From the NCBI RefSeq assembly GCF_027257155.1, contig NZ_JAPWDU010000006.1, forward strand, positions 434,001 to 498,000: a stretch of 64,000 nucleotides of DNA, read 5' to 3'. The stretch comes from Cerasicoccus sp. TK19100. Lineage in GTDB: Bacteria > Verrucomicrobiota > Verrucomicrobiia > Opitutales > Cerasicoccaceae. Made by a program: the position numbers and the translations under genes. This document shows positions 44,265-52,962 of the stretch, piece by piece. The notes beneath the pieces are model-generated. The model made no database searches and was not told the DNA's origin. It saw nothing but the letters and a program-made list of their open reading frames with translations. Every line of letters begins with the position of its first letter. Position 1 is the first letter of the stretch.

Positions 44265-46162
44265 GCGTTCAAGTTTGGACCTACATTTTCGTTGGCCTGA
44301 GTTTCTCGCTCTATCTGGGCATTGCCTGGTGGGCGCGCGTGGCCGACACCAAGGGCTTTTACGTCGCTGGGCAGGGCGTGCCCGCCGCCGCCAACGGCAT
44401 GGCGACGGCGGCCGACTGGATGTCTGCCGCGTCGTTTATTTCCATGGCTGGCCTGGTCTCGACCATGGGCTACTCCGGCGGCGTTTACCTGATGGGGTGG
44501 ACCGGCGGTTACGTGCTTTTGGCGCTGCTCATCGCGCCGTACTTGCGCAAGTTCGGGCACTTCACGGTGCCGGATTTCGTGGGGGACCGCTTCGGCACCA
44601 GCTTCGCCAAGGGCAAGCCCGACACCATGATGGCGCGCATTCTTTCCAACCCCGCACGTGTTGTGGCGGTGGTCTGCGCGCTGTTCGTGAGCTTTACTTA
44701 TGTGGCCGGGCAAATGCGCGGCGTGGGCCTCGTCTTCAGCCGCTTCCTGGAGGTCGATATCAACATCGGCGTCGTGATCGGAATGGTTATCGTGTTTGTT
44801 TACGCGACCCTCGGCGGCATGAAGGGCATTACCTGGACGCAGGTTGCGCAGTTCTGGGTGCTGATCACGGCCTTCCTCGTGCCGACGATTGCCATCTCGC
44901 TCAAGCTGACCGGCCAGGCGATCCCGCAGATCGGCCTCGGTTCGGAGCTGGTCGATGGCGGCATGATGCTGCTCGACAAGCTTGACGGCCTGCACAAAGA
45001 GCTCGGCTTTTCCAGTTACACCGAGCCCTTCCAGGGCAAGTGGGACAAGGCTAACGTCTTCATGGTCGCTCTCGTGCTGATGGCGGGCACCGCCGGCCTG
45101 CCACACGTGATCGTGCGCTTCTACACAGTGAAGTCTCCCGCCGCCGCGCGCTGGAGCGGCTTCTGGGCGCTGCTGTTCATTTCCGGCCTCTACCTGAGCG
45201 CCCCGGCGCTGGCGGGCTTTGCGCGCTACTACATGATCAACACCCTCAACGGCGCGACCGAGCAGGACATCCCCAAGTGGTTCACCAGTTGGGAGGAAAC
45301 CGGCCTGATCCTCTGGGTGGACGACGGCGACGGCAAACTCCACTTTTCCAACAAGGAGGACAATGAAATCTTCCGGCAAGGGCCCACGCTTAACGACAGC
45401 GAGCTGATGACCATTGTCAAAAACCACCAGCTCTACCTCGACACCAAGGACTCCGCCGATCCCCGCGGTCAGGACGGCCGCGCCATCCTCCGCGACATGG
45501 GCCTGAGTGGGCCGGATAAGGACATCATCGTGCTCGCCACGCCCGAAATGGCCGAACTGTCCAACTGGATTATTGCGTTCATTGCGGCCGGTGGTCTGGC
45601 GGCGGCGCTGTCCACGGCTAGTGGTCTGCTGCTCGTGATTTCATCTTCTGTCGCGCACGACTTATATTACCGCATCATCAACCCGAAGGCGTCGGAAAAA
45701 CAACGCCTCACCGTGGGTCGTGCCTTCATCGGCTTGGCCGTCGTGGTGGCGGGCATCTTTGGCATCTACCCGCCTGGCTTCGTGGGTGAGGTGGTCGCCT
45801 TTGCGTTTGGTCTGGCATCGGCGAGCTTCTTCCCGGTCATCCTGCTGGGCATCTTTAACCGGCGCGTCAGCACGACCCCCGCCGTGTTCGGCATGATCGC
45901 GGGCATGGGCTTCACGATGTTCTACATCATCGCAGTGAAATACTTCGGCATGGCGCAATGGACCTTCTGGGGCCTGAGCGATCACGGCATCCAACCCGCG
46001 GCCATTGGCGCCATCGGCATGGTGATCAACTTCATCGTCGCGATCGCGCTGTCGTTCGTCTGCGAAAAGCCCGGCCCGGAAATCCAGGCCCTGATCGACT
46101 CCGTCCGCGAACCCGAAGACGCCGAAGCCCCCATGAATATCGAAGACGCCCCGGAGCATTAA
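44261..46162 (+). CDS. VC_2705-type sodium:solute symporter
   Basis: 633 residues, GTG start overlapping the DUF4212 stop (GTGA). Thirteen or so membrane segments of the SSS family (FYVAGQGVPAAANGMATAADW, LGGMKGITWTQVAQFW, GLASASFFPVILLGIF). A soluble stretch at about residues 340-425 (GDGKLHFSNKEDNEIFRQGP) is typical of this subgroup. With DUF4212 it would carry a small monocarboxylate such as acetate, pyruvate or propionate with Na+. The substrate is inferred from relatives only. Confidence 0.93.
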   Translation: MSVQVWTYIFVGLSFSLYLGIAWWARVADTKGFYVAGQGVPAAANGMATAADWMSAASFISMAGLVSTMGYSGGVYLMGWTGGYVLLALLIAPYLRKFGHFTVPDFVGDRFGTSFAKGKPDTMMARILSNPARVVAVVCALFVSFTYVAGQMRGVGLVFSRFLEVDINIGVVIGMVIVFVYATLGGMKGITWTQVAQFWVLITAFLVPTIAISLKLTGQAIPQIGLGSELVDGGMMLLDKLDGLHKELGFSSYTEPFQGKWDKANVFMVALVLMAGTAGLPHVIVRFYTVKSPAAARWSGFWALLFISGLYLSAPALAGFARYYMINTLNGATEQDIPKWFTSWEETGLILWVDDGDGKLHFSNKEDNEIFRQGPTLNDSELMTIVKNHQLYLDTKDSADPRGQDGRAILRDMGLSGPDKDIIVLATPEMAELSNWIIAFIAAGGLAAALSTASGLLLVISSSVAHDLYYRIINPKASEKQRLTVGRAFIGLAVVVAGIFGIYPPGFVGEVVAFAFGLASASFFPVILLGIFNRRVSTTPAVFGMIAGMGFTMFYIIAVKYFGMAQWTFWGLSDHGIQPAAIGAIGMVINFIVAIALSFVCEKPGPEIQALIDSVREPEDAEAPMNIEDAPEH

Positions 46163-46196
46163 TGCTCCGCTGGGCGGGCTTCAGCCTGTGACGGAT

Positions 46197-46412
46197 TTAC
46201 AAGTCCGAAGGTTTGAGCCCGGTGCGTTTCGCAATTCTGGCTAACATCCTTGGGCCTATTTCCTCGCCATCGTGGAATGCAAAAACGTAGGGCTCCCAGC
46301 CTTCGCGAACCAGAACTCGATGCGAGCCGGTAGCTTCTCGCTTCTGCTTCCACCCGATTTTCATGAGAGCTTTGAAAACCTTTTTTGCCTTGGTCGATCC
46401 CCACTGACTCAT
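46197..46412 (-). CDS. hicA: HicA-family toxin
   Basis: 71 residues with the dsRBD-like HicA fold: KVFKALMKIGWKQKREATGS, then SHRVL with the catalytic His, and a C-terminal FAFHDGEEIGPRMLARIAKR. HicA is an mRNA-cleaving toxin. The gene lies downstream of hicB with a 4-base ATGA overlap, the less common antitoxin-first order. It is close to the symporter stop, convergent with it. Confidence 0.9.
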   Translation of the reverse strand: MSQWGSTKAKKVFKALMKIGWKQKREATGSHRVLVREGWEPYVFAFHDGEEIGPRMLARIAKRTGLKPSDL

Positions 46413-46609
46413 GACGCCAGCGAGAATAGGCTGTCCAGTTCGGGGATCTTTTCACCGTGGTCGATGCGATCAGCAATGACGCGCAGCGCGAGCGCCTCAG
46501 CCTTGCCAATCGCTTCTTCTTGCGAGGAACCATAGGCCATTACGCCCGGAAGCTCCATGACTTCGGCAATCCAGCGCCCGTCGTCTTCCTGTTCCAATTC
46601 GATCTTCAT
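46409..46609 (-). CDS. hicB: HicB-family antitoxin
   Basis: 66 residues with the HicB partial RNase H-like fold: MKIELEQEDDGRWIAEVMEL, PGVMAYGSSQEEAIGKAEAL. The DNA-binding tail of many HicB proteins is absent or very short (HGEKIPELDSLFSLAS), so autoregulation may depend on the HicAB complex or another factor. It precedes and overlaps hicA. Confidence 0.9.
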   Translation of the reverse strand: MKIELEQEDDGRWIAEVMELPGVMAYGSSQEEAIGKAEALALRVIADRIDHGEKIPELDSLFSLAS

Positions 46610-46719
46610 AGTGGAGAACGTATGGAATATTTTCGGTGTGTCGATTCAGAACGTTTCAAGTGAGCCGCGAGTCACACACGGAGCGCTGGGGAACGTTGGC
46701 TCTACTGGTTGTGTTGGAT

Positions 46720-47712
46720 TTATTTTCCACGTGCTACATCGATGAGATGTTGAATATGCGCATCCAACTGCGCGGCTGATTCATCGATTTCAGCTCGAAT
46801 CTTTTCGGTCTGCTTTAGGAAGTCGCAATACTTCTTTAGTGCCTTATGTTTTACAGATTCTTTGGTAAGGGATTTGTGCCGCCTGCGCCAAGAATTGATA
46901 GGATCGGACTTGATCGTCCAAGGGTAGTTTTGAGCAATCCACTCAACATAAGGTCCGATACACTTCTCCGGACAACCATTTCGGATGGCGAACTTTTTTC
47001 CCTCTTCGGAAAACGCGAATGGCCATGCCTGCGCGTTCACGACTACTTCGTCCCTGCTCATCTTTTCAGGACTGTCAGTTGCTAGGAAATCGATGCATCG
47101 ATCCGTAGAATCAATAGTGGATTTCATATCGAGTGATAGATCCTCTATCAGCGCACCATCTAAAGACTCAGATACTAACGAGAGTCTTTCGTATGCCTTA
47201 TAGAATACCTCACGGCTATTTTTAAGTCCGTCTTTTCCTATATACTTTCTAGCTCGATGGGAGATATTGTCGCGGCTACTCCATGAGAACCATGTTGGCT
47301 GGAAAGAGGTAAGAACTTGGCAAACGCACTGAAAGTAGAAAATCGCTAACGAATGCAAAATACCCTCGTGGCGTAGCCCTTTATGGTAAGCGGTGTTCCT
47401 GAATTGATGAAGGTATAATACAGAATCGTGTAATTCTTGACTAATCATGCCAAACTTACAGGCAGCATGGACCTTAGAAGCGAAATTTTGGCTAAGGGCT
47501 CGTTCTAATATTTTTGGATCATTCTTCGGTTTACTGATGCGCCCCCACATCTCATTTTCGCTGGCTTTGTCTTGTGCGTATTTGTGAAGTGTCAGCTCTG
47601 CGACGTTGTCTATTAACATCAGAGCGAAGCGATCAAAATTTCGGTCGTTAACAGCCAACTGATCAAGTGCGAGATCTAGTTGATCGATGTTATCCGCGAG
47701 GAATTGGTTCAT
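46720..47712 (-). CDS. HEPN-like protein of unknown function
   Basis: 330 residues, helical, no signal peptide. QFRNTAYHKG has Arg105-Asn106 and His110, an R-x4-H motif in the style of HEPN nucleases (RNxxxH), preceded by long helices (NFDRFALMLIDNVAELTLHKYAQD). The C-terminus is a Lys-rich coiled coil. Codon use is more AT-rich than neighbouring genes, consistent with recent acquisition. It lies beside hicBA, so an abortive-infection or toxin role is a reasonable guess, not shown. Confidence 0.7.
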   Translation of the reverse strand: MNQFLADNIDQLDLALDQLAVNDRNFDRFALMLIDNVAELTLHKYAQDKASENEMWGRISKPKNDPKILERALSQNFASKVHAACKFGMISQELHDSVLYLHQFRNTAYHKGLRHEGILHSLAIFYFQCVCQVLTSFQPTWFSWSSRDNISHRARKYIGKDGLKNSREVFYKAYERLSLVSESLDGALIEDLSLDMKSTIDSTDRCIDFLATDSPEKMSRDEVVVNAQAWPFAFSEEGKKFAIRNGCPEKCIGPYVEWIAQNYPWTIKSDPINSWRRRHKSLTKESVKHKALKKYCDFLKQTEKIRAEIDESAAQLDAHIQHLIDVARGK

Positions 47713-48318
47713 CTCTTTAATCCAACATTCTTAATCGTTGCACCATAAAACTTGCGAACTGAGCAGAGATTCGATGCTTATCATCTATCCAAATTGGCTG
47801 AAGGCCACTTGTTCGTCAAGGTTGTAGGGTGATACAGGCCAGTTCTAATTCACAAATTTCAATGGGTCAGTTCGTGTCTTTATCTTAGGTGACGCAACGC
47901 GGAGTCGGCATGACTCGGCTGAGCAGTGACTCGCGAACCTTACGTGGAAGGAGAGGCAAAGCACCGGTGTTTCGTGACGCAACACAGATGGGGTTTGAGA
48001 GCATTATCCCCGTAGGCTTTGGAAGAAGCGTCGGCGACGCTTCCCGGGATTGTCGGCGATACTTCGAGTGATAGTCGGCGACGCTTGGTCGCGCAGTGGG
48101 CGATACTTCATGTGCCCTTGGGCGGCTAGTTTGACCGCGCTGTTGCTGCGATTATACTGTCAGAAAACAGTCGGCAGGGCAAGCGGAGAGGGCACCGAAT
48201 TGCAGAAAAAACGCGGCGATGCGTCCGATGGGGATTGGCTCGCGGTTGCATGGGGTTGGCGATCCCGCTAAGCGGGATTGCTCTGCGGTGGAGGTGGTGG
48301 GTGGCAAGCTGGGGCGCG
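47713..48318. other. intergenic region with repeats, no convincing gene
   Basis: Six hundred bases between the HEPN-like gene and DUF2721. It holds two copies of GTGACGCAAC (47890, 47974), the 22-bp tandem repeat listed separately, and a dyad ATCCCGCTAAGCGGGAT at 48262-48278. Small frames here lack coding character. It looks like the degraded border of an inserted segment. Confidence 0.6.
48030..48117. repeat. four-copy 22-bp degenerate tandem repeat
   Basis: Four head-to-tail units at 48030, 48052, 48074 and 48096, each beginning GTCGGCGA or GTGGGCGA then CGCTT or TACTT, with an 8-9 base variable tail. The conserved part is about 13 bases, odd and even units alternating CGCTT/TACTT. No spacer of constant length or cas genes, so not CRISPR. 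Confidence 0.75.
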
Positions 48319-48726
48319 CTAGCGCTTGCGTGATTTGCCGTCCGGGCGGCATTTTTCGAGGACGACTTTTAGGGCGTTGCCGGCCAGGAGGACCTCGCGC
48401 AGGCAGACGCTGAGCGAGGCGAAGAGCAAGAGGATGCTCAGGCCAAAGAGCGCTTCGCCGAGCATTTGCAGCTCGGTGTGGACGGCGAGGATCGACATCA
48501 GACAACTCAGTAGCGAGAGGATGCCCAGAGCCTGCATCCATTTGATCAGTGTCAGGCGCAGCTCGAGGTTGTCGATTTGGCGGCGCAGGGATTCGTCGTC
48601 GTGTTCGATGAGCTGCCCGGCGAGGTCACGCACGATCTTCGCCAGCGCCAGAAAGCGGTTGGTGTACGCCAGCATCAGCAGCGATACCGCCGGGAAGAGA
48701 ATGGCTGGTGTGGTGACTTCGATCAT
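48319..48726 (-). CDS. DUF2721 membrane protein
   Basis: 135 residues with membrane segments at about 6-22, 66-84 and 90-112 and the DUF2721 helix FLALAKIVRDLAGQLIEHDD between. Function unknown; widespread small membrane protein. ATG start in front of IEVTTPAILFPAVSLLMLAY. Confidence 0.88.
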   Translation of the reverse strand: MIEVTTPAILFPAVSLLMLAYTNRFLALAKIVRDLAGQLIEHDDESLRRQIDNLELRLTLIKWMQALGILSLLSCLMSILAVHTELQMLGEALFGLSILLLFASLSVCLREVLLAGNALKVVLEKCRPDGKSRKR

Positions 48727-48769
48727 GGGTGGTGCGGCGGTGGTGATGGTGGCGGAAGTGGAGTAGTGG

Positions 48770-48892
48770 ATCGCGACGGAGCGTTAGCGGAGATGGCGAA
48801 GCAACTTCCACGTTCGCATACTATCTATCTCTTATCATTTCGTTTATAAAAGTCGTTGATTATAAGCGAACGTGGAAGTTCGCGTTCCTTCT
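48770..48892. repeat. REP/MITE-like inverted repeat, copy C
   Basis: Arms AACTTCCACGTTCGC (48803-48817) and GCGAACGTGGAAGTT (48866-48880) are perfect complements. The adjoining segment 48770-48791 is the reverse complement of CCGCTAACGCTCCGTCGCGATC, the sequence next to copy A at 12325. So copies A and C are the same element in opposite orientation. Confidence 0.82.
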
Positions 48893-48911
48893 TTGGAACC
48901 ACTTTCCGCCA

Positions 48912-49088
48912 CTACGCCTTCGGCTTCTTCTTGAAAAAACGCATCACGGCGTAGCCGAGCAGGGCGAGGAACGTCACCGCGAACACTGCGCTGGCTGTCG
49001 TGCGGTCGGGGCCGAGGATTTCCACGCAGAGCAGGATCAACAGCACCGCGCCGATCAGACTGAGCACGATTTTAGCGGCGTCGCCCAT
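48912..49088 (-). CDS. small membrane protein (58 residues)
   Basis: ATG to TAG gives MGDAAKIVLSLIGAVLLILL, then CVEILGPDRTTASAVFAVTF, LALLGYAVMR and a basic FFKKKPKA tail: two membrane helices (about 6-21 and 33-48) with a short GPDRT turn. It lies 7 bases upstream of nothing but 8 bases after the ispF stop, reading in the same direction, so it may be the last gene of the ispD-ispF unit. No family recognised. Confidence 0.6.
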   Translation of the reverse strand: MGDAAKIVLSLIGAVLLILLCVEILGPDRTTASAVFAVTFLALLGYAVMRFFKKKPKA

Positions 49089-49095
49089 CGCAGGG

Positions 49096-49584
49096 TTAGT
49101 CCTTTTTGATCAGCATGCACACGGCGTGCGCGGCGATGCCGGCGCAGCGACCGAGGTCACCGATCTTTTCGTTGGTTGTGGCCTTGAGGCCGACTTCGGT
49201 GGGCTCTATTTGCAGGCTCTCGGCGAGCACGGCCTTCATCTTGTCGAGATGCGGCGCGATCTTGGGCTCCTCGGCGATGAGGGCGATGTCGACATTGCCC
49301 ACGCGGTAGCCGCGCTGGTCGGCCTCGGCCACGGCGCGGCGAAGGATGTCCTGCGAGTCCATGCCTTTGCAGGCCGGATCGTCGTTCGGGAAAAAGTGGC
49401 CGATGTCGGCGAGGCCGAGGGCGCCGAGCACGGCGTCGGCCAAGGCATGGGTCAGGCAGTCGGCGTCGGAATGGCCGTCGAGCCCTTTATCGTGCGGAAT
49501 TTCCACGCCGCCGAGCACGAGGCGGCGGGCGAGGGCGAAGCGGTGGATGTCGTAGCCGAGGCCAATGCGAAATGGTAAACTCAT
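49096..49584 (-). CDS. ispF: 2-C-methyl-D-erythritol 2,4-cyclodiphosphate synthase
   Basis: 162 residues with RIGLGYDIHRFA (metal-binding Asp and His), GLDGHSDADCLTHAL, DIGHFFPNDDP and KATTNEKIGDLGRCAGIAAHA. It closes the cyclic diphosphate ring in the MEP isoprenoid pathway. It overlaps ispD by 4 bases downstream of it, the usual order. Confidence 0.97.
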   Translation of the reverse strand: MSLPFRIGLGYDIHRFALARRLVLGGVEIPHDKGLDGHSDADCLTHALADAVLGALGLADIGHFFPNDDPACKGMDSQDILRRAVAEADQRGYRVGNVDIALIAEEPKIAPHLDKMKAVLAESLQIEPTEVGLKATTNEKIGDLGRCAGIAAHAVCMLIKKD

Positions 49585-50294
49585 GAATCTTTTTGTTGAA
49601 GGAGGAACTCGAGGTAAGGCAGATCGGCGGGCGTCGTCAACTTCGGGTTCGGGTGTGGGTTCTCGACCAAGGTGACTTTGTGGCCCTCGCGGCTGACGGC
49701 GGCAGTGTCGTCGGTGACGGATTCGTTGTCGAGCCGCAACCGGCGATAAGCCTCAAGGATGGACTCGCGGTGAAAGACCTGCGGCGTCTCCATGGCCCAG
49801 AGGTTGGAGCGCGGCACGTCTTTGAGGTTGCGGCGGGTCGTCTTGCGCTGGGAGCCAGCGGCGCGCTTGATGGTGTCGGCAACGCGGTGGGCGAGCACGG
49901 CGGCTTTGTCTTGGACGACGGCATCGTAAAGCGCCTGGATGTTGTCCGGGCGGATCATCGGGCGGGCGCAGTCGTGGATGAACACGTAGTCGACGAGCAG
50001 GGAAACGGCGCTCAGGCCGTTGAAAACGGAGTCCTGCCGCTCTTTGCCGCCAGGAACCCAATCAATGTTCCAGTGCTCGATATCGCTTTCGCCAAGGGCT
50101 TTGGCCAGTGCGATGCGCTGCTCTTTGTCGCGGTACACAATGACGGCGTGGTCGATGAGCCCGCTGTCGGCAAAAGCCTTGATGGAATGCCAGAAGACCG
50201 GCCGCCCACCAAGCTGGGTCAACACCTTGTCGGACACCTGACCGCGCATTCGCGTGCCGCTCCCGGCGCAAAGAAATATCGCTGCGTTTGCCAT
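49581..50294 (-). CDS. ispD: 2-C-methyl-D-erythritol 4-phosphate cytidylyltransferase
   Basis: 237 residues. NTP-transferase signature FLCAGSGTRMRGQVSDKVLT, then VFIHDCARPMIRPDNI, and NLWAMETPQVFHRE near the C-terminus. It converts MEP to CDP-ME with CTP. Its stop overlaps the ispF start by 4 bases, so the two enzymes, two steps apart in the pathway, are made together. Confidence 0.96.
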   Translation of the reverse strand: MANAAIFLCAGSGTRMRGQVSDKVLTQLGGRPVFWHSIKAFADSGLIDHAVIVYRDKEQRIALAKALGESDIEHWNIDWVPGGKERQDSVFNGLSAVSLLVDYVFIHDCARPMIRPDNIQALYDAVVQDKAAVLAHRVADTIKRAAGSQRKTTRRNLKDVPRSNLWAMETPQVFHRESILEAYRRLRLDNESVTDDTAAVSREGHKVTLVENPHPNPKLTTPADLPYLEFLLQQKDS

Positions 50295-50578
50295 AATGTA
50301 ATTTAAGGAAAACGCAGTAGCATGCCATGGGCCACCTCAAGGGCAACTCTTTAACCGAGAAAGGGGCGGGTCTGGCAGAGGCGTGATTTATTTGTATTGG
50401 TGGCGGCCGGTATCCCTACCGGCCAGAGGCGAGTTCGAATAGATTGAATCGGTCCGCGCTGAGCTTTATCCGCAAATGGTGGCTTATTGAAAACAATTTG
50501 CTTTCAGCCTAAATCCTGCCCGGTGGGGATCACCGCTTAGCGGGACAGGCACTGGCCGCTACCTTAGTGGATTGCTCT
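50295..50578. other. intergenic region with short hairpins
   Basis: No gene. It contains a perfect hairpin GGCCGGTA-TCCC-TACCGGCC at 50405-50424 and a weaker GC-rich repeat (ATCACCGCTTAGCGGGAC, 50529-50546) resembling the dyad at 48262. Together these look like REP-type sequences. Confidence 0.5.
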
Positions 50579-51361
50579 TCAATCACTGAACTTCTCGTCG
50601 AACAGCTCGTCCATGTAGGCGAAGGCGCGCTTGGCGGAGAGGGCGTTGTATTCGGCTTTGCCGGGCATGTTAGCGTGCGGGTCGGTGAAGGAGTGAACGG
50701 TGTTGCTGAACTGCACGAGCTGCCAGTCGACGTCGGTTTCCATCATCGCGGCAACGAATGCCTGCACGTCACTTTGCGGCACAAAGGGATCGTCCGCGCC
50801 GTGGAGCACGAGTACGCTGCCTTGGATGTTGCCGGAGTCGACCGCGAGCGTCGGGGAGGCGAGGTCACCGTGGAAGGAGACAACCGCGTCGAGGTCGGCA
50901 CCGCTGCGGGCGAGCTCCAGCACCGTGCCGCCACCGAAGCAAAAGCCAATGGCCGCCGTCTGGCTTTTGTTGATCGGCGCTTCTTGCGCGAGCAGCACAT
51001 TGAGCGCTTTCTGAGCACGGGCCCGCATCATGTCGCGGTCGGCGCGGACCGTGCCAGCGGCCTTACCGGCTTCGGACGAATTTTGCGGACGCACATCGAC
51101 GCCATACATGTCGGCCACGAAAAAGACGTAATCGTCGTCAGCGAGTTTTTTAGCCTTCTCGATGGAGGCGTCGGTCACACCCATCCAGTTGGGGACCATC
51201 AGCACGGCGGGCGCGGGTTCATCGATGTCGTCATCGTAAACGAGCACGCCCTCGAACTGCACGCCGTCGAGCGTGTAGGGCACTTTCTTTTCGATGATTT
51301 CGGCCGAGGCAACTTGCGTGACGAGCAGTGCGGCGAGGGTGAGCGCGAGTAGTGTTTTCAT
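50579..51361 (-). CDS. secreted dienelactone hydrolase family protein
   Basis: About 260 residues from the ATG of MKTLLALTLAALLVTQVASA, a signal peptide with cleavage after ASA. The alpha/beta-hydrolase core has AIGFCFGGG with Cys as nucleophile (the DLH mark), VVSFHGDL and HSFTDPHA with the His. DLH proteins hydrolyse lactones or act as small esterases. The export signal suggests a periplasmic esterase. It is followed leftward by nothing closer than the intergenic region before ispD. Confidence 0.9.
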   Translation of the reverse strand: MKTLLALTLAALLVTQVASAEIIEKKVPYTLDGVQFEGVLVYDDDIDEPAPAVLMVPNWMGVTDASIEKAKKLADDDYVFFVADMYGVDVRPQNSSEAGKAAGTVRADRDMMRARAQKALNVLLAQEAPINKSQTAAIGFCFGGGTVLELARSGADLDAVVSFHGDLASPTLAVDSGNIQGSVLVLHGADDPFVPQSDVQAFVAAMMETDVDWQLVQFSNTVHSFTDPHANMPGKAEYNALSAKRAFAYMDELFDEKFSD

Positions 51362-51409
51362 GCTGTTACCTTGAATGCGCATTGGGGAAATTTCAAACCC
51401 GCGCGCGCA

Positions 51410-52378
51410 TTACTTGGTCGGCTCGGTCGCGTCCTTGAGCGGCGGCTCGGGATCGCGCTTCTGCCAGTAGCGGCCCATGAGTGCGTCCATATCCTCGCGC
51501 ATAATCTGCCCGCGTCGCAGGCCGAAAACGTATTTTCCGATCAGGCGCGTTAGCCAAAACATCGCCAGAAACAGCCCCAGCGGGAAGATAATCGTGTCGA
51601 ACAAATACGCGGCGCTGACGGTAATGACGTTCCAAAAAAGCTCGGTGGTGCGCGCCAATAAATACTGGGTCAGCACGCCAGTGGCCTGCTTTATTTTGGT
51701 AGCCTTGGTGATGATCCCCTCGGCTTGCTCTATTTCGTCATAGCGGCGGTTGAGCTCGGCGTTGACCAGAGCCAGGTTGCCCTCGGCTTCGATCAGGCGG
51801 CTCTCGGTGATTTGCTGGGAAAGTTGACTGCCGCCCCACACGGCCAGCGGGGCAATCAAGTAAGCGGCGATGGCGAGGATCGCGCCGAAGAAGGCGGTGT
51901 CGCGCAATACCCGGGCGATGGCGCGGCGCTTAGGCATGAACCACGCGGCGATGAAATAAAACAACAGCGACCCGAGCGCGAGCAGCAGCAGCCATTGGTC
52001 GAGGTATTGCGAGACCTCCAGCAGCATACGCGTCATGACAATGATCATCGTCGCCCACAAAACGATTTGCCACGCAAAGTCCACGTAGTCGTAAACGCCC
52101 TGCACGACATCGCCCACTTCGAGGCCAAAGCCGACGCCGAGCTCGCTGCCTTCGATGATGGCGAGCACACTTTTGACGCCGGTCAGGATTAGGAACAGGC
52201 GCGAGGCCTTGTCAAAGGACTCGTCGAGGTATTGCTGATTGGCGTAGTCCATGTGCCCCAGCGCGCGGTCGTTGATCCAGCTGTCCAGCGGGCCGCGCAG
52301 GATCATCGCCATGAGCGTGAAGAGGATGGCGATAATCGCCAGTCGGGAAATGAGTGTTACACGGGCATTGCTCGCCAT
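51410..52378 (-). CDS. multi-pass membrane protein, unknown
   Basis: 322 residues with membrane segments near 8-25, 100-118, 128-146, 155-178 and 245-275. A periplasmic or cytoplasmic coil (SRLIEAEGNLALVNAELN) lies between the last two. The C-terminal 40 residues are basic then acidic. No family recognised. It is 48 bases upstream of the dienelactone hydrolase on the same strand, so they may share a transcript. Confidence 0.75.
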   Translation of the reverse strand: MASNARVTLISRLAIIAILFTLMAMILRGPLDSWINDRALGHMDYANQQYLDESFDKASRLFLILTGVKSVLAIIEGSELGVGFGLEVGDVVQGVYDYVDFAWQIVLWATMIIVMTRMLLEVSQYLDQWLLLLALGSLLFYFIAAWFMPKRRAIARVLRDTAFFGAILAIAAYLIAPLAVWGGSQLSQQITESRLIEAEGNLALVNAELNRRYDEIEQAEGIITKATKIKQATGVLTQYLLARTTELFWNVITVSAAYLFDTIIFPLGLFLAMFWLTRLIGKYVFGLRRGQIMREDMDALMGRYWQKRDPEPPLKDATEPTK

Positions 52379-52434
52379 AAGTCAGTCTTCATTAAGACTG
52401 CGTCCGGCGACAAGTGTTCATTTCGTCAGCTTTT

Positions 52435-52860
52435 TTACAACTTCTCGCCGAGAAAAGGGATCGACTTGCGGCGGATGTATAGCACGACGGTGCTTGAAAC
52501 CCAGGCAATGCATCCAAGCGCAAACAAGCTGCCGTCCTCGTGGCCGCCAGGGTAGTCAAAGGCGATGCCGAGTGGGCCGAGGTGTGCGCCGATGGCCCCG
52601 GTCAATGTGGCAATGGCCAGCACCGCACCCAGCCAGGCAAAGCGCGGCCAAAGCAGGCAGACGCCCGCAATGAGCTCTACGACCCCCGAACCGTAGCGCC
52701 CAACGGCACCTAGCCCTACCGTGTCGAATATATACACGGTAATCGCGGCACCCGTGAATTTAAAGTACAGCGTTTGCAGGAGGATGGCGGCGGGAATTAC
52801 TTGGCAAATCCAGCTAATGATGAGGGCGGGTTTAGAGAGGGCGGAGGTGGATGCGTTCAT
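52435..52860 (-). CDS. DoxX-like membrane protein
   Basis: About 141 residues from the ATG of MNASTSALSKPALIISW. Four membrane segments; LLQTLYFKFTGA near the start and GVVELIAGVCLLWPRFAWLGA are the DoxX family marks. Upstream in-frame sequence (87 codons) overlaps the divergent YHS gene and is unlikely to be used. DoxX proteins are membrane oxidoreductase-linked subunits of diverse role. Confidence 0.85.
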   Translation of the reverse strand: MNASTSALSKPALIISWICQVIPAAILLQTLYFKFTGAAITVYIFDTVGLGAVGRYGSGVVELIAGVCLLWPRFAWLGAVLAIATLTGAIGAHLGPLGIAFDYPGGHEDGSLFALGCIAWVSSTVVLYIRRKSIPFLGEKL

Positions 52861-52962
52861 GGGGTCTCTGTCGCACCAGCGCTGAAATGCTTGCAGCAAA
52901 AAATGAATGCTGGTGGAAATAAATTTTGTCAGGATTCGTATCATGCCTCGTCGAAGCAGGGC

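Noticed and set aside
48030-48117. CRISPR array
   Set aside because: Units are contiguous with no spacers of constant length, only four copies, and no cas genes in the window.
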